Below, in pieces: positions 1 through 5,620 of a stretch of DNA of 10,265 nucleotides. Each line of letters opens with the position of its first letter. Within the stretch, counting starts at the first letter, position 1. The notes below the pieces were generated by a model. That model worked only from the letters and a program-made list of their open reading frames with translations, was not told where the DNA came from and searched no databases. The position numbers and the translations under genes are program-made. Where the stretch lies: positions 1 through 10,265 of the forward strand of contig JAWXBD010000176.1 in NCBI GenBank assembly GCA_034439815.1. The letters run 5' to 3'. This stretch comes from JAEUIT01 sp034439815 (GTDB lineage: Bacteria > Planctomycetota > Phycisphaerae > Phycisphaerales > SM1A02).

Positions 1-118
1 CTCATCCACGTTATGCAGCTCGTTTCGCAGCCTATTGCGGGTCGACGCAGTATCGTCGCGCTTCACAACTCGGTACCCTGCCTGCGGTTAGCCGTTTCCG
101 ACGGAAGTAGGCTGCGGT
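1..118. other. Unassigned left edge, possibly tail of a preceding cassette
   Basis: No gene is recognised here. The first forward frame stays open from the window edge to a TAG at 121-123 (about 40 codons), but its translation resembles no family I know. The GTTAGGC at 119-125 looks like the right-hand core of an attC site, so this stretch may be the end of a cassette whose gene lies outside the window. A small inverted pair (TTCC/GGAA at 95-105) is present. Confidence 0.2.
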
Positions 119-119
119 G

Positions 120-137
120 TTAGGCTGACCAGCCTAA
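120..137. repeat. Perfect inverted repeat TTAGGCT-GACC-AGCCTAA
   Basis: TTAGGCT (120-126) is perfectly complementary to AGCCTAA (131-137) across a 4-base loop. The left arm belongs to a GTTAGGC motif (119-125) and the right arm to a GCCTAAT motif (132-138). These match the right and left outer core motifs of integron attC sites, so the structure can be read as the end of one attC abutting the start of the next. It has no T-run, so it is not a typical intrinsic terminator. Confidence 0.5.
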
Positions 138-182
138 TGCGGCGCGTCGACCAGCGCGGTGCGGGTTAATTACTAGTTAGGC
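132..182 (+). repeat. attC-like recombination site 1 (short)
   Basis: The segment begins with GCCTAAT (132-138), one base from the complement of the closing GTTAGGC (176-182). That closing motif fits the attC right core GTTRRRY exactly and stands only 4 bases before the ATG at 187, a spacing typical of integron cassettes. At 51 bp it is slightly short for a known attC (usually about 57 bp or more), and the inner L-type pairing is weak. The alternative is a chance or degraded site. Confidence 0.4.
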
Positions 183-186
183 AGAT

Positions 187-486
187 ATGAGCGTGTCAGT
201 TCATCAAGCTCGTATCAGGCGCTTGCACGAACGCGATTGGCTGGTTGTCCTTGGCTTCATTTTTTCTCTCTCCGCCACGGCGCTTTCCGTCTTAGCGTTC
301 TTTCCGGCGGTGGCTGGCGATCTTGGCGCTGTGATTGCACCGGTTGTTGCTGTCGCGCTCGTACTCGGTCCTGCCTTTCTCGTCGTGTTCTTCATCGACC
401 TTCGCCGATTTGGAGTGCGGGCAGTCTCTATGGCCGGAGTACTTCTATCCCTTGGCGCGGTAGTTGCCGTGTACCTGTACATCTAA
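187..486 (+). CDS. Small three-helix membrane protein, probable cassette gene
   Basis: This is a 99-residue protein of unknown function. A short basic N-terminus (residues 1-18, with several Arg and His) is followed by three hydrophobic stretches at about 19-40, 47-70 and 80-98, separated by short loops. The FFIDLRRFGVR loop (about 68-78) is positively charged and probably cytoplasmic. The protein would sit in the inner membrane; no catalytic motif is visible. ATG 187 is chosen because it lies 4 bases after the GTTAGGC motif (176-182), as in integron cassettes, and because the hydrophobic pattern begins soon after. Downstream comes the longer attC-like segment at 511-652. Orphan membrane proteins of this size are common in cassette arrays. 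I do not recognise the family. Confidence 0.65.
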   Translation: MSVSVHQARIRRLHERDWLVVLGFIFSLSATALSVLAFFPAVAGDLGAVIAPVVAVALVLGPAFLVVFFIDLRRFGVRAVSMAGVLLSLGAVVAVYLYI

Positions 487-510
487 ATCCTGCTCGCGCC
501 GAGGGGTACT

Positions 511-652
511 TCCTAACAACACGCTCGTACTGACACGCGGCGTGCGTGCGTTGCGATGGTCGTTCGCTGAACCGAACGCGGACCGCGCTCCCAAATCGAG
601 AGCCCGCCGGCCGCATTCGTGGCTCATGTCCGGCACGCCTCAGGCGTTAGAG
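511..652 (+). repeat. attC-like recombination site 2 (long, 142 bp)
   Basis: The non-coding gap between the two cassette genes opens with TCCTAAC followed by AACACGCTCG and closes with GGCGTTAGAG (643-652), 7 bases before the next ATG. CCTAAC and GTTAG are complementary outer cores. The opening CTAAC plus four bases plus CGCTC recurs at 1358-1371. An imperfect hairpin lies in the middle (CGTTCG 561-566 with CGAACG 573-578, extended by GGT/ACC across a bulge). The last core base departs from the GTTRRRY consensus (G for Y), and the length is at the upper limit for attC sites. Confidence 0.5.
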
Positions 653-659
653 TGTCTGC

Positions 660-1133
660 ATGGCCGCGTGCGTCTACGTCAAGACCTCTGTCATCAGTGA
701 GCTCACATCGGGCCCGAGCCGCGAGCTCGTCACGGCCGCCCACCATCAGTTGACTTTGGAGTGGTGGTCGATTGCACGTCGGGGTTTCCGCGTCTTCATC
801 TCGGAGATCGTGGTTCAGGCGGCGTCCCTCGGTGACCCCGACTCCGCGAGGCTACGGCTCGCGGCAATCGGGCAGATCCCGCTCTTCCAAGTCTCCGAAG
901 ACGCGCGCACGCTCGCCAAGGTCCTGATTGCCGACCTCGCCATTCCGGCCAACGCGGCGATCGACGCCCTGCATGTGGCCGTCGCCGCTGACAACGGGAT
1001 CGACTTCCTCCCGACGTGGAACTGCAAGCACATCGCCAACGCCAAAACCCGCACTCAGATCCAGCGTTCGCTCCGGTCGCGCGGGTACGATCCGCCCGTT
1101 CTTTGTACGCCAGAGGAACTCATGAAGCCCTGA
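660..1133 (+). CDS. PIN-domain VapC-family protein, active site altered
   Basis: This is a 157-residue PIN-domain protein of the VapC-like group found in cyanobacteria and environmental bacteria. VapC toxins are Mg-dependent ribonucleases using three or four acidic residues. Family landmarks are an N-terminal Y-[ED]-TS strand, the PSR-L segment (residues 19-23), AAIDALHVAVA (99-109), TWNCKHIANA (119-128) and the C-terminal CTPEELM (149-155). In members I remember, the first acid is in Y-[VI]-E-T-S and the second in VV-x-E; here these positions read YVKTS (K8) and VVQAAS (A54). D102 and N121 are kept. If the comparison is right, nuclease activity is doubtful, while folding and partner binding may persist. 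ATG 660 follows the GTTAGAG motif by 7 bases, and the 63-aa partner starts 2 bases after the stop. The family call is firm; the loss of activity is inferred. Confidence 0.85.
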   Translation: MAACVYVKTSVISELTSGPSRELVTAAHHQLTLEWWSIARRGFRVFISEIVVQAASLGDPDSARLRLAAIGQIPLFQVSEDARTLAKVLIADLAIPANAAIDALHVAVAADNGIDFLPTWNCKHIANAKTRTQIQRSLRSRGYDPPVLCTPEELMKP

Positions 1134-1135
1134 CC

Positions 1136-1327
1136 GTGCCGGATTCCCTTCCCGACCACCTGATCATTGACGACGTACGCCGCAACCGCGAGCAGCTTCT
1201 CCGCGCCGCGGGTGGCTCGATCGACGAACTGTTCGCCAAACTCAAGGACGCCGAGAGCAAGGACCAGCGAGAGGTGGTCAAACTTCTCCCACGGCGGATC
1301 CGCGAGGCCGGCTTGGACGCCGCGTGA
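1136..1327 (+). CDS. Small partner of the PIN-domain protein, putative antitoxin
   Basis: This 63-residue, highly charged protein starts with GTG, 2 bases after the VapC-like stop. Translation through the junction is probably coupled; a GAGGA at 1112-1116 lies inside the upstream gene. The sequence has the plan of small proteins often found beside this VapC group: a helix with VRRNREQLL (residues 14-22), then SIDELFAKLKDAE (28-40), then a VVKLLPRR tail (47-54). No DNA-binding fold is obvious. In most vapBC operons the antitoxin comes first, so the reversed order is notable, although I recall it as usual for this subgroup. An antitoxin role is inferred from context. An ATG in the same frame at 1016 would overlap the VapC-like gene deeply and is less likely. 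Confidence 0.65.
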   Translation: MPDSLPDHLIIDDVRRNREQLLRAAGGSIDELFAKLKDAESKDQREVVKLLPRRIREAGLDAA

Positions 1328-1329
1328 TT

Positions 1330-1340
1330 GGGGGGGGGGG
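1330..1340. repeat. Homopolymer tract of 11 G
   Basis: Eleven consecutive G bases begin 2 bases after the TGA of the 63-aa gene. It lies outside any called coding region. Tracts of this length slip readily during replication and are also prone to sequencing error, so the true length is uncertain. Confidence 0.9.
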
Positions 1341-1355
1341 TGGCCCGACGCGGCT

Positions 1356-1402
1356 AGCTAACGCATCGCTCATGCCGCCCGCCGCAGCAGCAGCGTAGAT
1401 CG
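1356..1402 (+). repeat. attC-like site 3, degraded
   Basis: AGCTAACGCATCGCTC (1356-1371) resembles the opening of site 2 (CTAAC, four bases, CGCTC). The segment ends in CAGCGTAGATC (1391-1401), which is one T short of the usual GCGTTAGATC form. CGCT (1367-1370) can pair with AGCG (1392-1395). The placement directly after the toxin/partner pair is right for the attC of that cassette. The right core is damaged and the length is short, so this is a tentative call. Confidence 0.35.
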
Positions 1403-1564
1403 GTGTCGTTCGGCGGTGTCCGAACCTCGCACTCAACGACGACTATGAGCTTCATCCTGAGAACAGCAGCGGCATTCCTGCCACGCCGCGACGCCGAGGG
1501 CACTCTGGTCGGTCAGCCCACCGGTGGCAACCAGCGCGGGATCAACGGTGGAGCGTTCTTCTTC

Positions 1565-1681
1565 CTGCGGCTGCTGTTCGACGAGAACCTCTCCGACTCG
1601 CTCCTTCGCCGTCTCGCGGACCTCTTTCTGGAGTCAACGCGCGAAAGGTCGTCTTCGGGCGAGCGTGTAACGGACGAGCGG
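1565..1681 (+). pseudogene. Remnant of a DUF5615 (PIN-like) gene
   Basis: The translation LRLLFDENLSDSLLRRLADL matches the N-terminus of DUF5615 proteins, small PIN-like (Mut7-C-like) proteins usually paired with a DUF433 antitoxin. Similarity continues weakly through FLESTRER and then decays; VTDERSWL near 1660-1683 recalls the usual TD-x-x-IW segment. No start codon stands just before the first conserved residue. The catalytic and C-terminal parts are missing, because the acetyltransferase gene begins at 1721 in the same frame. The remnant also shares an uninterrupted frame with 1403-1564, which I cannot assign; a GTTCGG/CCGAAC hairpin lies at 1408-1425. The fragment may be a second decayed toxin cassette joined to the acetyltransferase cassette by deletion. 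Confidence 0.55.
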
Positions 1682-1720
1682 TCTTGGCTACCGTGTCGAT
1701 CCCCGAGAGGATGTACGCGA

Positions 1721-2251
1721 GTGAATACTCGATTGAAGATCCAACTGGTTCCGCCTGCCGAGAGATATCGAGAGACCTTCTTGCGCGGGCTTCGCGAATT
1801 CCAAATCGAAGGCCTTCCCTGGTGGTTTGGAAGCGACATTGAGACTGCCGAACACGACTTCGCCGCGTTCGTTTCGAGGAAGTTGGCAGACTCCACTCGG
1901 AGAACCGAAACGTTCGTCCCCAAGTCGCATCTCTGGGCCGTGACGGAAGAACAATTCGTTGGGCGCATCTCCATTTACCACGAACTAAACGACGCGCTTC
2001 GCGTTGAAGGCGGGCACATCGGCTACGACACCGTGCCGTCCTTCCGAGGCCGTGGAGTCGGCACGGAGATGCTGCGTCAGGCGTTGCCAGTGGCGCGCGC
2101 GCTCGGCCTGACCACAGTGCTCCTTACGTGCGACGACACGAATGCGGCCTCCATCCGCGTCATCGAACGATGCGGAGCCTCGTTGCGGGAGACGAAGGCT
2201 CTTGCTCCGAACAGACCCTTGAAACGCTATTACTGGATCACACTTCCCTAA
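1721..2251 (+). CDS. GNAT-family N-acetyltransferase (COG3981-like)
   Basis: This predicted acetyl-CoA-dependent N-acetyltransferase has 176 residues from a GTG start, the usual length of COG3981-type GNAT proteins. The start is supported by GAGAGG at 1705-1710, ten bases upstream, and by the family N-terminus (IQLVPPAERYRETFLRGLREF, split across residues 7-27). The acetyl-CoA loop is R109-G-R-G-V-G114 in the strand-helix unit GYDTVPSFRGRGVGTEML. The DDTNAASIRVIERCGA segment (138-153) is the classic C-terminal GNAT helix. The HELN and GGHIGY motifs (87-90, 97-102) are also typical. The substrate is unknown; GNAT genes are frequent cassette cargo, some giving drug resistance. The frame is open back to 1403, so a longer product is possible but improbable. 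It ends 2 bases from the convergent gene at 2254. Confidence 0.85.
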   Translation: MNTRLKIQLVPPAERYRETFLRGLREFQIEGLPWWFGSDIETAEHDFAAFVSRKLADSTRRTETFVPKSHLWAVTEEQFVGRISIYHELNDALRVEGGHIGYDTVPSFRGRGVGTEMLRQALPVARALGLTTVLLTCDDTNAASIRVIERCGASLRETKALAPNRPLKRYYWITLP

Positions 2252-2253
2252 TG

Positions 2254-2853
2254 TTAGGTCAGGTACGCCAACGTCGACAGCGCGATCGCCAAGCCTGCAA
2301 ATCCAAACGCGAGCATCGCGACGTACCACGTCGCTTGATCGCGTTGTTCGCGCGGGCGGTCGAGCAATTCTTCAATCAGCGTTTCGCTGCGAGCTGCGGC
2401 CACCGCGAGGCGGTCGACCGCACCTCGGATCGACTCAATCTGTTCGACGAACTCGTGGGTCGCGGGGAGCACGTCGGCGCGACTTCGCAATGCAACCGTG
2501 CCGGTCGACGCGCCAGTGGCGACGAGATTCGAGTGCAGCAGCCCGAGCGCGTCGGACTGCGTCCGCGTTTGCTCCATCAAGTCGTCCAGCCGTTCATCAA
2601 CCTCGCGAATGCGTTCGCTCGCCTGTCGCAACGTCACAGAAAGCGACTGGACGAACTCGTCGAGCTCGCGGCGGAGGAGCGGAAAGTGTTCGGATACCCG
2701 GGCGAGAGGGACGATCGCGTCAGCCAATCGATCTTGGGCCCTGCGGGTTTCCGTCCGGACCTGCCGTAACTCGTCGGCCAATTCCTCCATGCGCTGGCGG
2801 TTCGAGCCGGGCAGCGACGGGAGATATCGGCGGATGGAGGAGAGGATGGACAT
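2254..2853 (-). CDS. Coiled-coil protein with C-terminal membrane anchor
   Basis: This is a 199-residue protein from ATG 2853; in-frame TTG at 2910 would add 19 residues rich in Arg and Ser. A short basic head (SILSSIRRYLPSLPG) is followed by long heptad-like, Arg/Glu/Leu-rich stretches from about residue 18 to 165, predicted coiled coil. The last ~25 residues hold a hydrophobic segment (WYVAMLAFGFAGLAIALSTL) ending LAYLT, so the protein is probably tail-anchored with its coiled coil in the cytoplasm. There is no signaling domain, enzyme motif or nucleotide-binding site. Its stop lies 2 bases from the acetyltransferase stop, leaving no room for an intrinsic terminator. It is divergent from the importer operon with 87 bases between starts. 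Function is unknown; scaffolding or an envelope role is only a guess. Confidence 0.75.
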   Translation of the reverse strand: MSILSSIRRYLPSLPGSNRQRMEELADELRQVRTETRRAQDRLADAIVPLARVSEHFPLLRRELDEFVQSLSVTLRQASERIREVDERLDDLMEQTRTQSDALGLLHSNLVATGASTGTVALRSRADVLPATHEFVEQIESIRGAVDRLAVAAARSETLIEELLDRPREQRDQATWYVAMLAFGFAGLAIALSTLAYLT

Positions 2854-2876
2854 TGGCGGAGACGGTGAGTGTAGTC

Positions 2877-2901
2877 GGCGCGACCTTCGAGACGAAGCGC
2901 C
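2877..2901. promoter_or_regulatory. Inverted repeat between divergent genes
   Basis: GGCGC (2877-2881) pairs with GCGCC (2897-2901), and inside it TTCG (2886-2889) pairs with CGAA (2893-2896) around AGA, leaving a 4-base bulge. It lies in the 87-base gap between the divergent starts, where both promoters should be. It could be an operator or an mRNA stem. A weak -10-like GATACA (2924-2929) precedes the importer operon; no convincing -35 is seen. Confidence 0.3.
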
Positions 2902-2940
2902 GTTCTTCAATGCCGGGATCTCTGATACAGGGCCGCTAGG

Positions 2941-3882
2941 ATGGAGGGCGTGCCGCGCCCATTCCCGCTTTTCACATTCCTCGCGGGACTAACGCTCATC
3001 ACGATTGGCACGGGCTGTTCCGGTGGGACGCCACCAGCACCGCCCTCGGGAGAGTCATCGGCGGCTCGCGGCTCTGGCGAGCAAACTTCCCGAATCGTCT
3101 CGCTCAGCCCAGCGATCACTCGGACACTCGTCGACCTTGGGGCGGCGAACGCCGTGGTCGGGCGCACTCCATTCTGCGCCTCGATCCCCGCGTCGACGCC
3201 CATCGTCGGGTCGCTGCTCGACCTCGACCTGGAACGCCTCTTGAGCGTCCGCCCAACGCACGTGCTGATCCAGCCCGCGGCAACTGGCACAGACCCCGAA
3301 CTGGTACGGCTCGCAGCGTCGCGCGGCTGGCGGCTGGGACAGTGGCGACTCGACCGGCTCGACGATGTGGCGCACATGCTCGACGAGCTTCCCGCGACAC
3401 TCGGGAGCGAAGGTTCTCCTCTTGCCCGAAGCGCGGCGGAACGTCGGGAGTCGATTGTGAGACTCCGGGAAGTCGTTCCGGCTGCGGATTCGCCGCGCGT
3501 GCTGCTGCTAGTTTCCATCGAACCGATGGTCGCCGCTGGAACCGAAACGTTTTTGTCAGATGTGCTCGCGGGCATCGGATGCCGCAACGCGATCGACCGA
3601 CGTGCTTATCCCGAGGTGTCGCACGAGGACCTCATCCGCCTCGTCGCAGATTCAATCGTGGTCCTGCGCGAGCGCGAGCCTTCGCTAGCCGAACGAGAGC
3701 GAATTGTCTCGATCGTCCTGGCAGACGACGCGCTGCGCTCGCGTTTTGCTGGGCGCATCGTGGTCTTCGGCGACGACGATGCGATGCTGCCGTCGAGCGC
3801 CGTTCTCGCGATGTCGCAGAGGCTGCGCCGCGCGATCTCCACGGAGGCACCGCGCGAGAGCGCCGCCGGAGCCGCGCGATGA
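2941..3882 (+). CDS. BtuF/FecB-type periplasmic substrate-binding lipoprotein
   Basis: This is the binding protein of an ABC importer for cobalamin, heme or ferric siderophore. It has 313 residues, close to family size. The N-terminus is a signal peptide with a hydrophobic core (LFTFLAGLTLITIG, residues 10-23) and a Cys at 26 in TIGTGC, a lipobox that departs slightly from the consensus. A Pro/Ser/Gly linker (27-50) follows. The Peripla_BP_2 domain begins at RIVSLSPAITRTLVDLGA (51-68), with GRTPFC, IVGSLLDLDLERLLSVRPTHVL and a second lobe after the long helix (about 150-180), the class III helical-linker arrangement. ATG 2941 is used; GTG 2950 would also give a full signal peptide. It overlaps the permease gene by 4 bases. 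No cobalamin riboswitch fits in the upstream gap, so B12 is not favored over iron chelates. Confidence 0.88.
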   Translation: MEGVPRPFPLFTFLAGLTLITIGTGCSGGTPPAPPSGESSAARGSGEQTSRIVSLSPAITRTLVDLGAANAVVGRTPFCASIPASTPIVGSLLDLDLERLLSVRPTHVLIQPAATGTDPELVRLAASRGWRLGQWRLDRLDDVAHMLDELPATLGSEGSPLARSAAERRESIVRLREVVPAADSPRVLLLVSIEPMVAAGTETFLSDVLAGIGCRNAIDRRAYPEVSHEDLIRLVADSIVVLREREPSLAERERIVSIVLADDALRSRFAGRIVVFGDDDAMLPSSAVLAMSQRLRRAISTEAPRESAAGAAR

Positions 3883-4880
3883 AGTTCGGACCTCAAGCGG
3901 GTGCGGCCGTCTTGGGGGCGGCGCTGCTGGTCGCGATCGCTGGGCGACTGTTTCTTGGATCGACCGGTTTTGGCTGGCCCGACGCTGACATCGTTCGCTA
4001 TCGCGTCGCCGCAACTGCGGCGGCGTGTGCTGTCGGCGCGGCGCTCGCGATCTCGGGACTGTTCCTGCAGGTGCTGCTGCGCAATCCGCTCGCGTCGCCG
4101 TTCGTCTTGGGTTTGTCGAGCGGTGCCGGATTCGGCTACATGCTTGCGATGTATCTGGCGTGGCGTTTCGGACTGGGGCTCGACGGGTTCTTCGGAGTGG
4201 CAGCACCGGTCGTGGCGGCAACGCTGGGAAGCCTCGTCACGCTCGGCGTCGTGTGGCGTATCGGCTCGCGACCAGCGGGGGATTCTGCGGTCGCCGATCC
4301 AGTAACGCTGGTGCTCGCTGGCGTTGTCGTCAGCGCGATCGCTGGCGCTGGCTCCACCGCGCTTCAGTCGCTCGTACCCGCAGGGCTGCGCGGCGATTTC
4401 GTCGCGTGGATGATGGGACGGATCCCCGATGCGCCGCCGGTGTCGCTGCTGGTCACCGTCGCAGTGCTCGCGCTCGCAGGAACGGCGCTCGGCGCTTTGT
4501 TAGGTCCGGCCCTTGACGCTGCAAGCTTGTCGGACGACGAAGCCATCTCCGTCGGCGTTGCGCTGCGCCCACTGCGCACGGGGTTGTTCGTCTTCGCCGG
4601 TACGCTCGCAGCCGCAACCGTCGCGCTCGCGGGACCGATCGCGTTCGTCGGCCTCGTCGCGCCCCACGCCGCGCGCATGTTGCTCGGTGCCCGCCACCGT
4701 CCGCTGGCGGTCGGATCAGCGCTCGCGGGTGCCACGCTGCTCGTTGCTGCCGACGCCGCGCGGCAAGCCGTCGATCTCGGCGGCGGTCGATTGCCAGTCG
4801 GTGTGCTGACGGCAATCGCTGGTGGTCCGATTTTCCTCTGGCTTCTTCGCTCGACTGCGGGTCGGCGAGGTGCCGCGTGA
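3879..4880 (+). CDS. BtuC/FecCD-family ABC importer permease
   Basis: This inner-membrane permease translocates the chelate delivered by the upstream lipoprotein. It is 333 residues and almost wholly hydrophobic, consistent with the ten-helix FecCD fold. Signatures are YRVAATAAACAVGAALAISG (41-60), then QVLLRNPLASPFVLGLSSGA (64-83), FVAWMMGRI near the middle, the coupling segment GPIAFVGLVAPHAARML that meets the ATPase, and near the end GGGRLPVGVLTAIAGGPIFLW (split by the last helices). ATG 3879 forms an ATGA overlap with the binding-protein stop, which fixes the start and implies translational coupling. The next gene starts inside its own stop region (GTGA), so the complex components are made together. 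The permease most likely works as a homodimer, as in BtuC2D2F. Confidence 0.93.
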   Translation: MKFGPQAGAAVLGAALLVAIAGRLFLGSTGFGWPDADIVRYRVAATAAACAVGAALAISGLFLQVLLRNPLASPFVLGLSSGAGFGYMLAMYLAWRFGLGLDGFFGVAAPVVAATLGSLVTLGVVWRIGSRPAGDSAVADPVTLVLAGVVVSAIAGAGSTALQSLVPAGLRGDFVAWMMGRIPDAPPVSLLVTVAVLALAGTALGALLGPALDAASLSDDEAISVGVALRPLRTGLFVFAGTLAAATVALAGPIAFVGLVAPHAARMLLGARHRPLAVGSALAGATLLVAADAARQAVDLGGGRLPVGVLTAIAGGPIFLWLLRSTAGRRGAA

Positions 4881-5620
4881 TTGAACTCACCGACGTGCAC
4901 GTCGATCTCGCGGGACGCAGGGTGCTCAGTGGCATCACGACGAGCGTGCGCGCTGGCGACAGTGTTGCGATCATCGGCCGTAACGCTGCGGGCAAGACCA
5001 CGCTCGTGCGGACGATGGCTGGCTTCATAGCTGTTCGCACAGGTCGTGTGATGCTGGACGGGCGATCGGTCGCGGAACTCGCTCCGCGGGTCCGAGCCGC
5101 TCGCATTGCATTTGTCGCGCAGCGCCCGGTCGTCGCCGCACCGTTCTCGGTGCGCGAGTCGATCGCGCTTGGCCGTTACGCCCGCGGTGCGGACGCCAAA
5201 CGTGTCGACGCGGCGATCGAACGGTTCGGGCTCGCTGAATGCGCCGAACGACCATTCCACGGAATCTCGGTGGGGCAGCAGCAGCGCGCCGCGCTGGCGC
5301 GAGCGTTCGCTCAAGTGGACGCTCGATCGATTCTCCTTCTCGACGAGCCGTTCGCAGCGCTCGACTTGGGTGAAACCGCCCGCTGCGCCGCTCGGATTCG
5401 CGAGCACGCGGCCGGCGGAGGAGCGGTCGTTGCCGTGCTCCACGACCTGGCGCAGGCGACGGCGCTCGCTTCGCGGGTTTGGGTCCTCGTTGACGGCCGA
5501 ATGGCTGCGGACGGATCAACTCGCGAGGTGCTGACGCCCGGGCGACTCGCTCACTGGTTTGGAATCGATTTCGACGAAGGCCCGCACGGACCGGTCGCGC
5601 GATTACACTCCTTCCCGTGA
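4877..5620 (+). CDS. BtuD/FecE-type ABC importer ATPase
   Basis: This cytoplasmic ATPase powers the importer. It has 247 residues, the normal size, with a GTG start in a GTGA overlap with the permease stop. Walker A is GRNAAGKT (34-41), with Ala where most relatives have Gly at position 37-38. The Q-loop glutamine is Q82 in FVAQRP. The signature is ISVGQQQR (130-137), with Val in place of the second Gly of SGGQ, a common variant in this family. Walker B with the catalytic Glu is ILLLDEP (152-158, E157). The D-loop is ALD (161-163) and the switch His is H189 in LHDLAQA. All motifs needed for activity are intact. The gene ends in a further GTGA overlap with an unrelated membrane protein gene. 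Confidence 0.93.
   Translation: MIELTDVHVDLAGRRVLSGITTSVRAGDSVAIIGRNAAGKTTLVRTMAGFIAVRTGRVMLDGRSVAELAPRVRAARIAFVAQRPVVAAPFSVRESIALGRYARGADAKRVDAAIERFGLAECAERPFHGISVGQQQRAALARAFAQVDARSILLLDEPFAALDLGETARCAARIREHAAGGGAVVAVLHDLAQATALASRVWVLVDGRMAADGSTREVLTPGRLAHWFGIDFDEGPHGPVARLHSFP

Noticed and set aside
120..137. Intrinsic terminator at the 7-bp inverted repeat
   Set aside because: No T-run follows on either strand, and the arms match attC core motifs.
2128..2769. 213-codon + strand frame opposite the coiled-coil gene
   Set aside because: It starts inside the acetyltransferase gene and its Arg/Gln/His-rich translation is the antisense of the coiled coil; no domain is recognised.
3342..3878. 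Long open frame continuing upstream of the permease gene
   Set aside because: It overlaps the binding-protein gene in another frame and has Arg-rich shadow-type composition. The permease family begins at ATG 3879 in an ATGA overlap.
4364..5443. 359-codon open frame on the minus strand
   Set aside because: It lies wholly across the permease and ATPase genes, both with intact motifs. Its translation is a low-complexity shadow common in GC-rich DNA.
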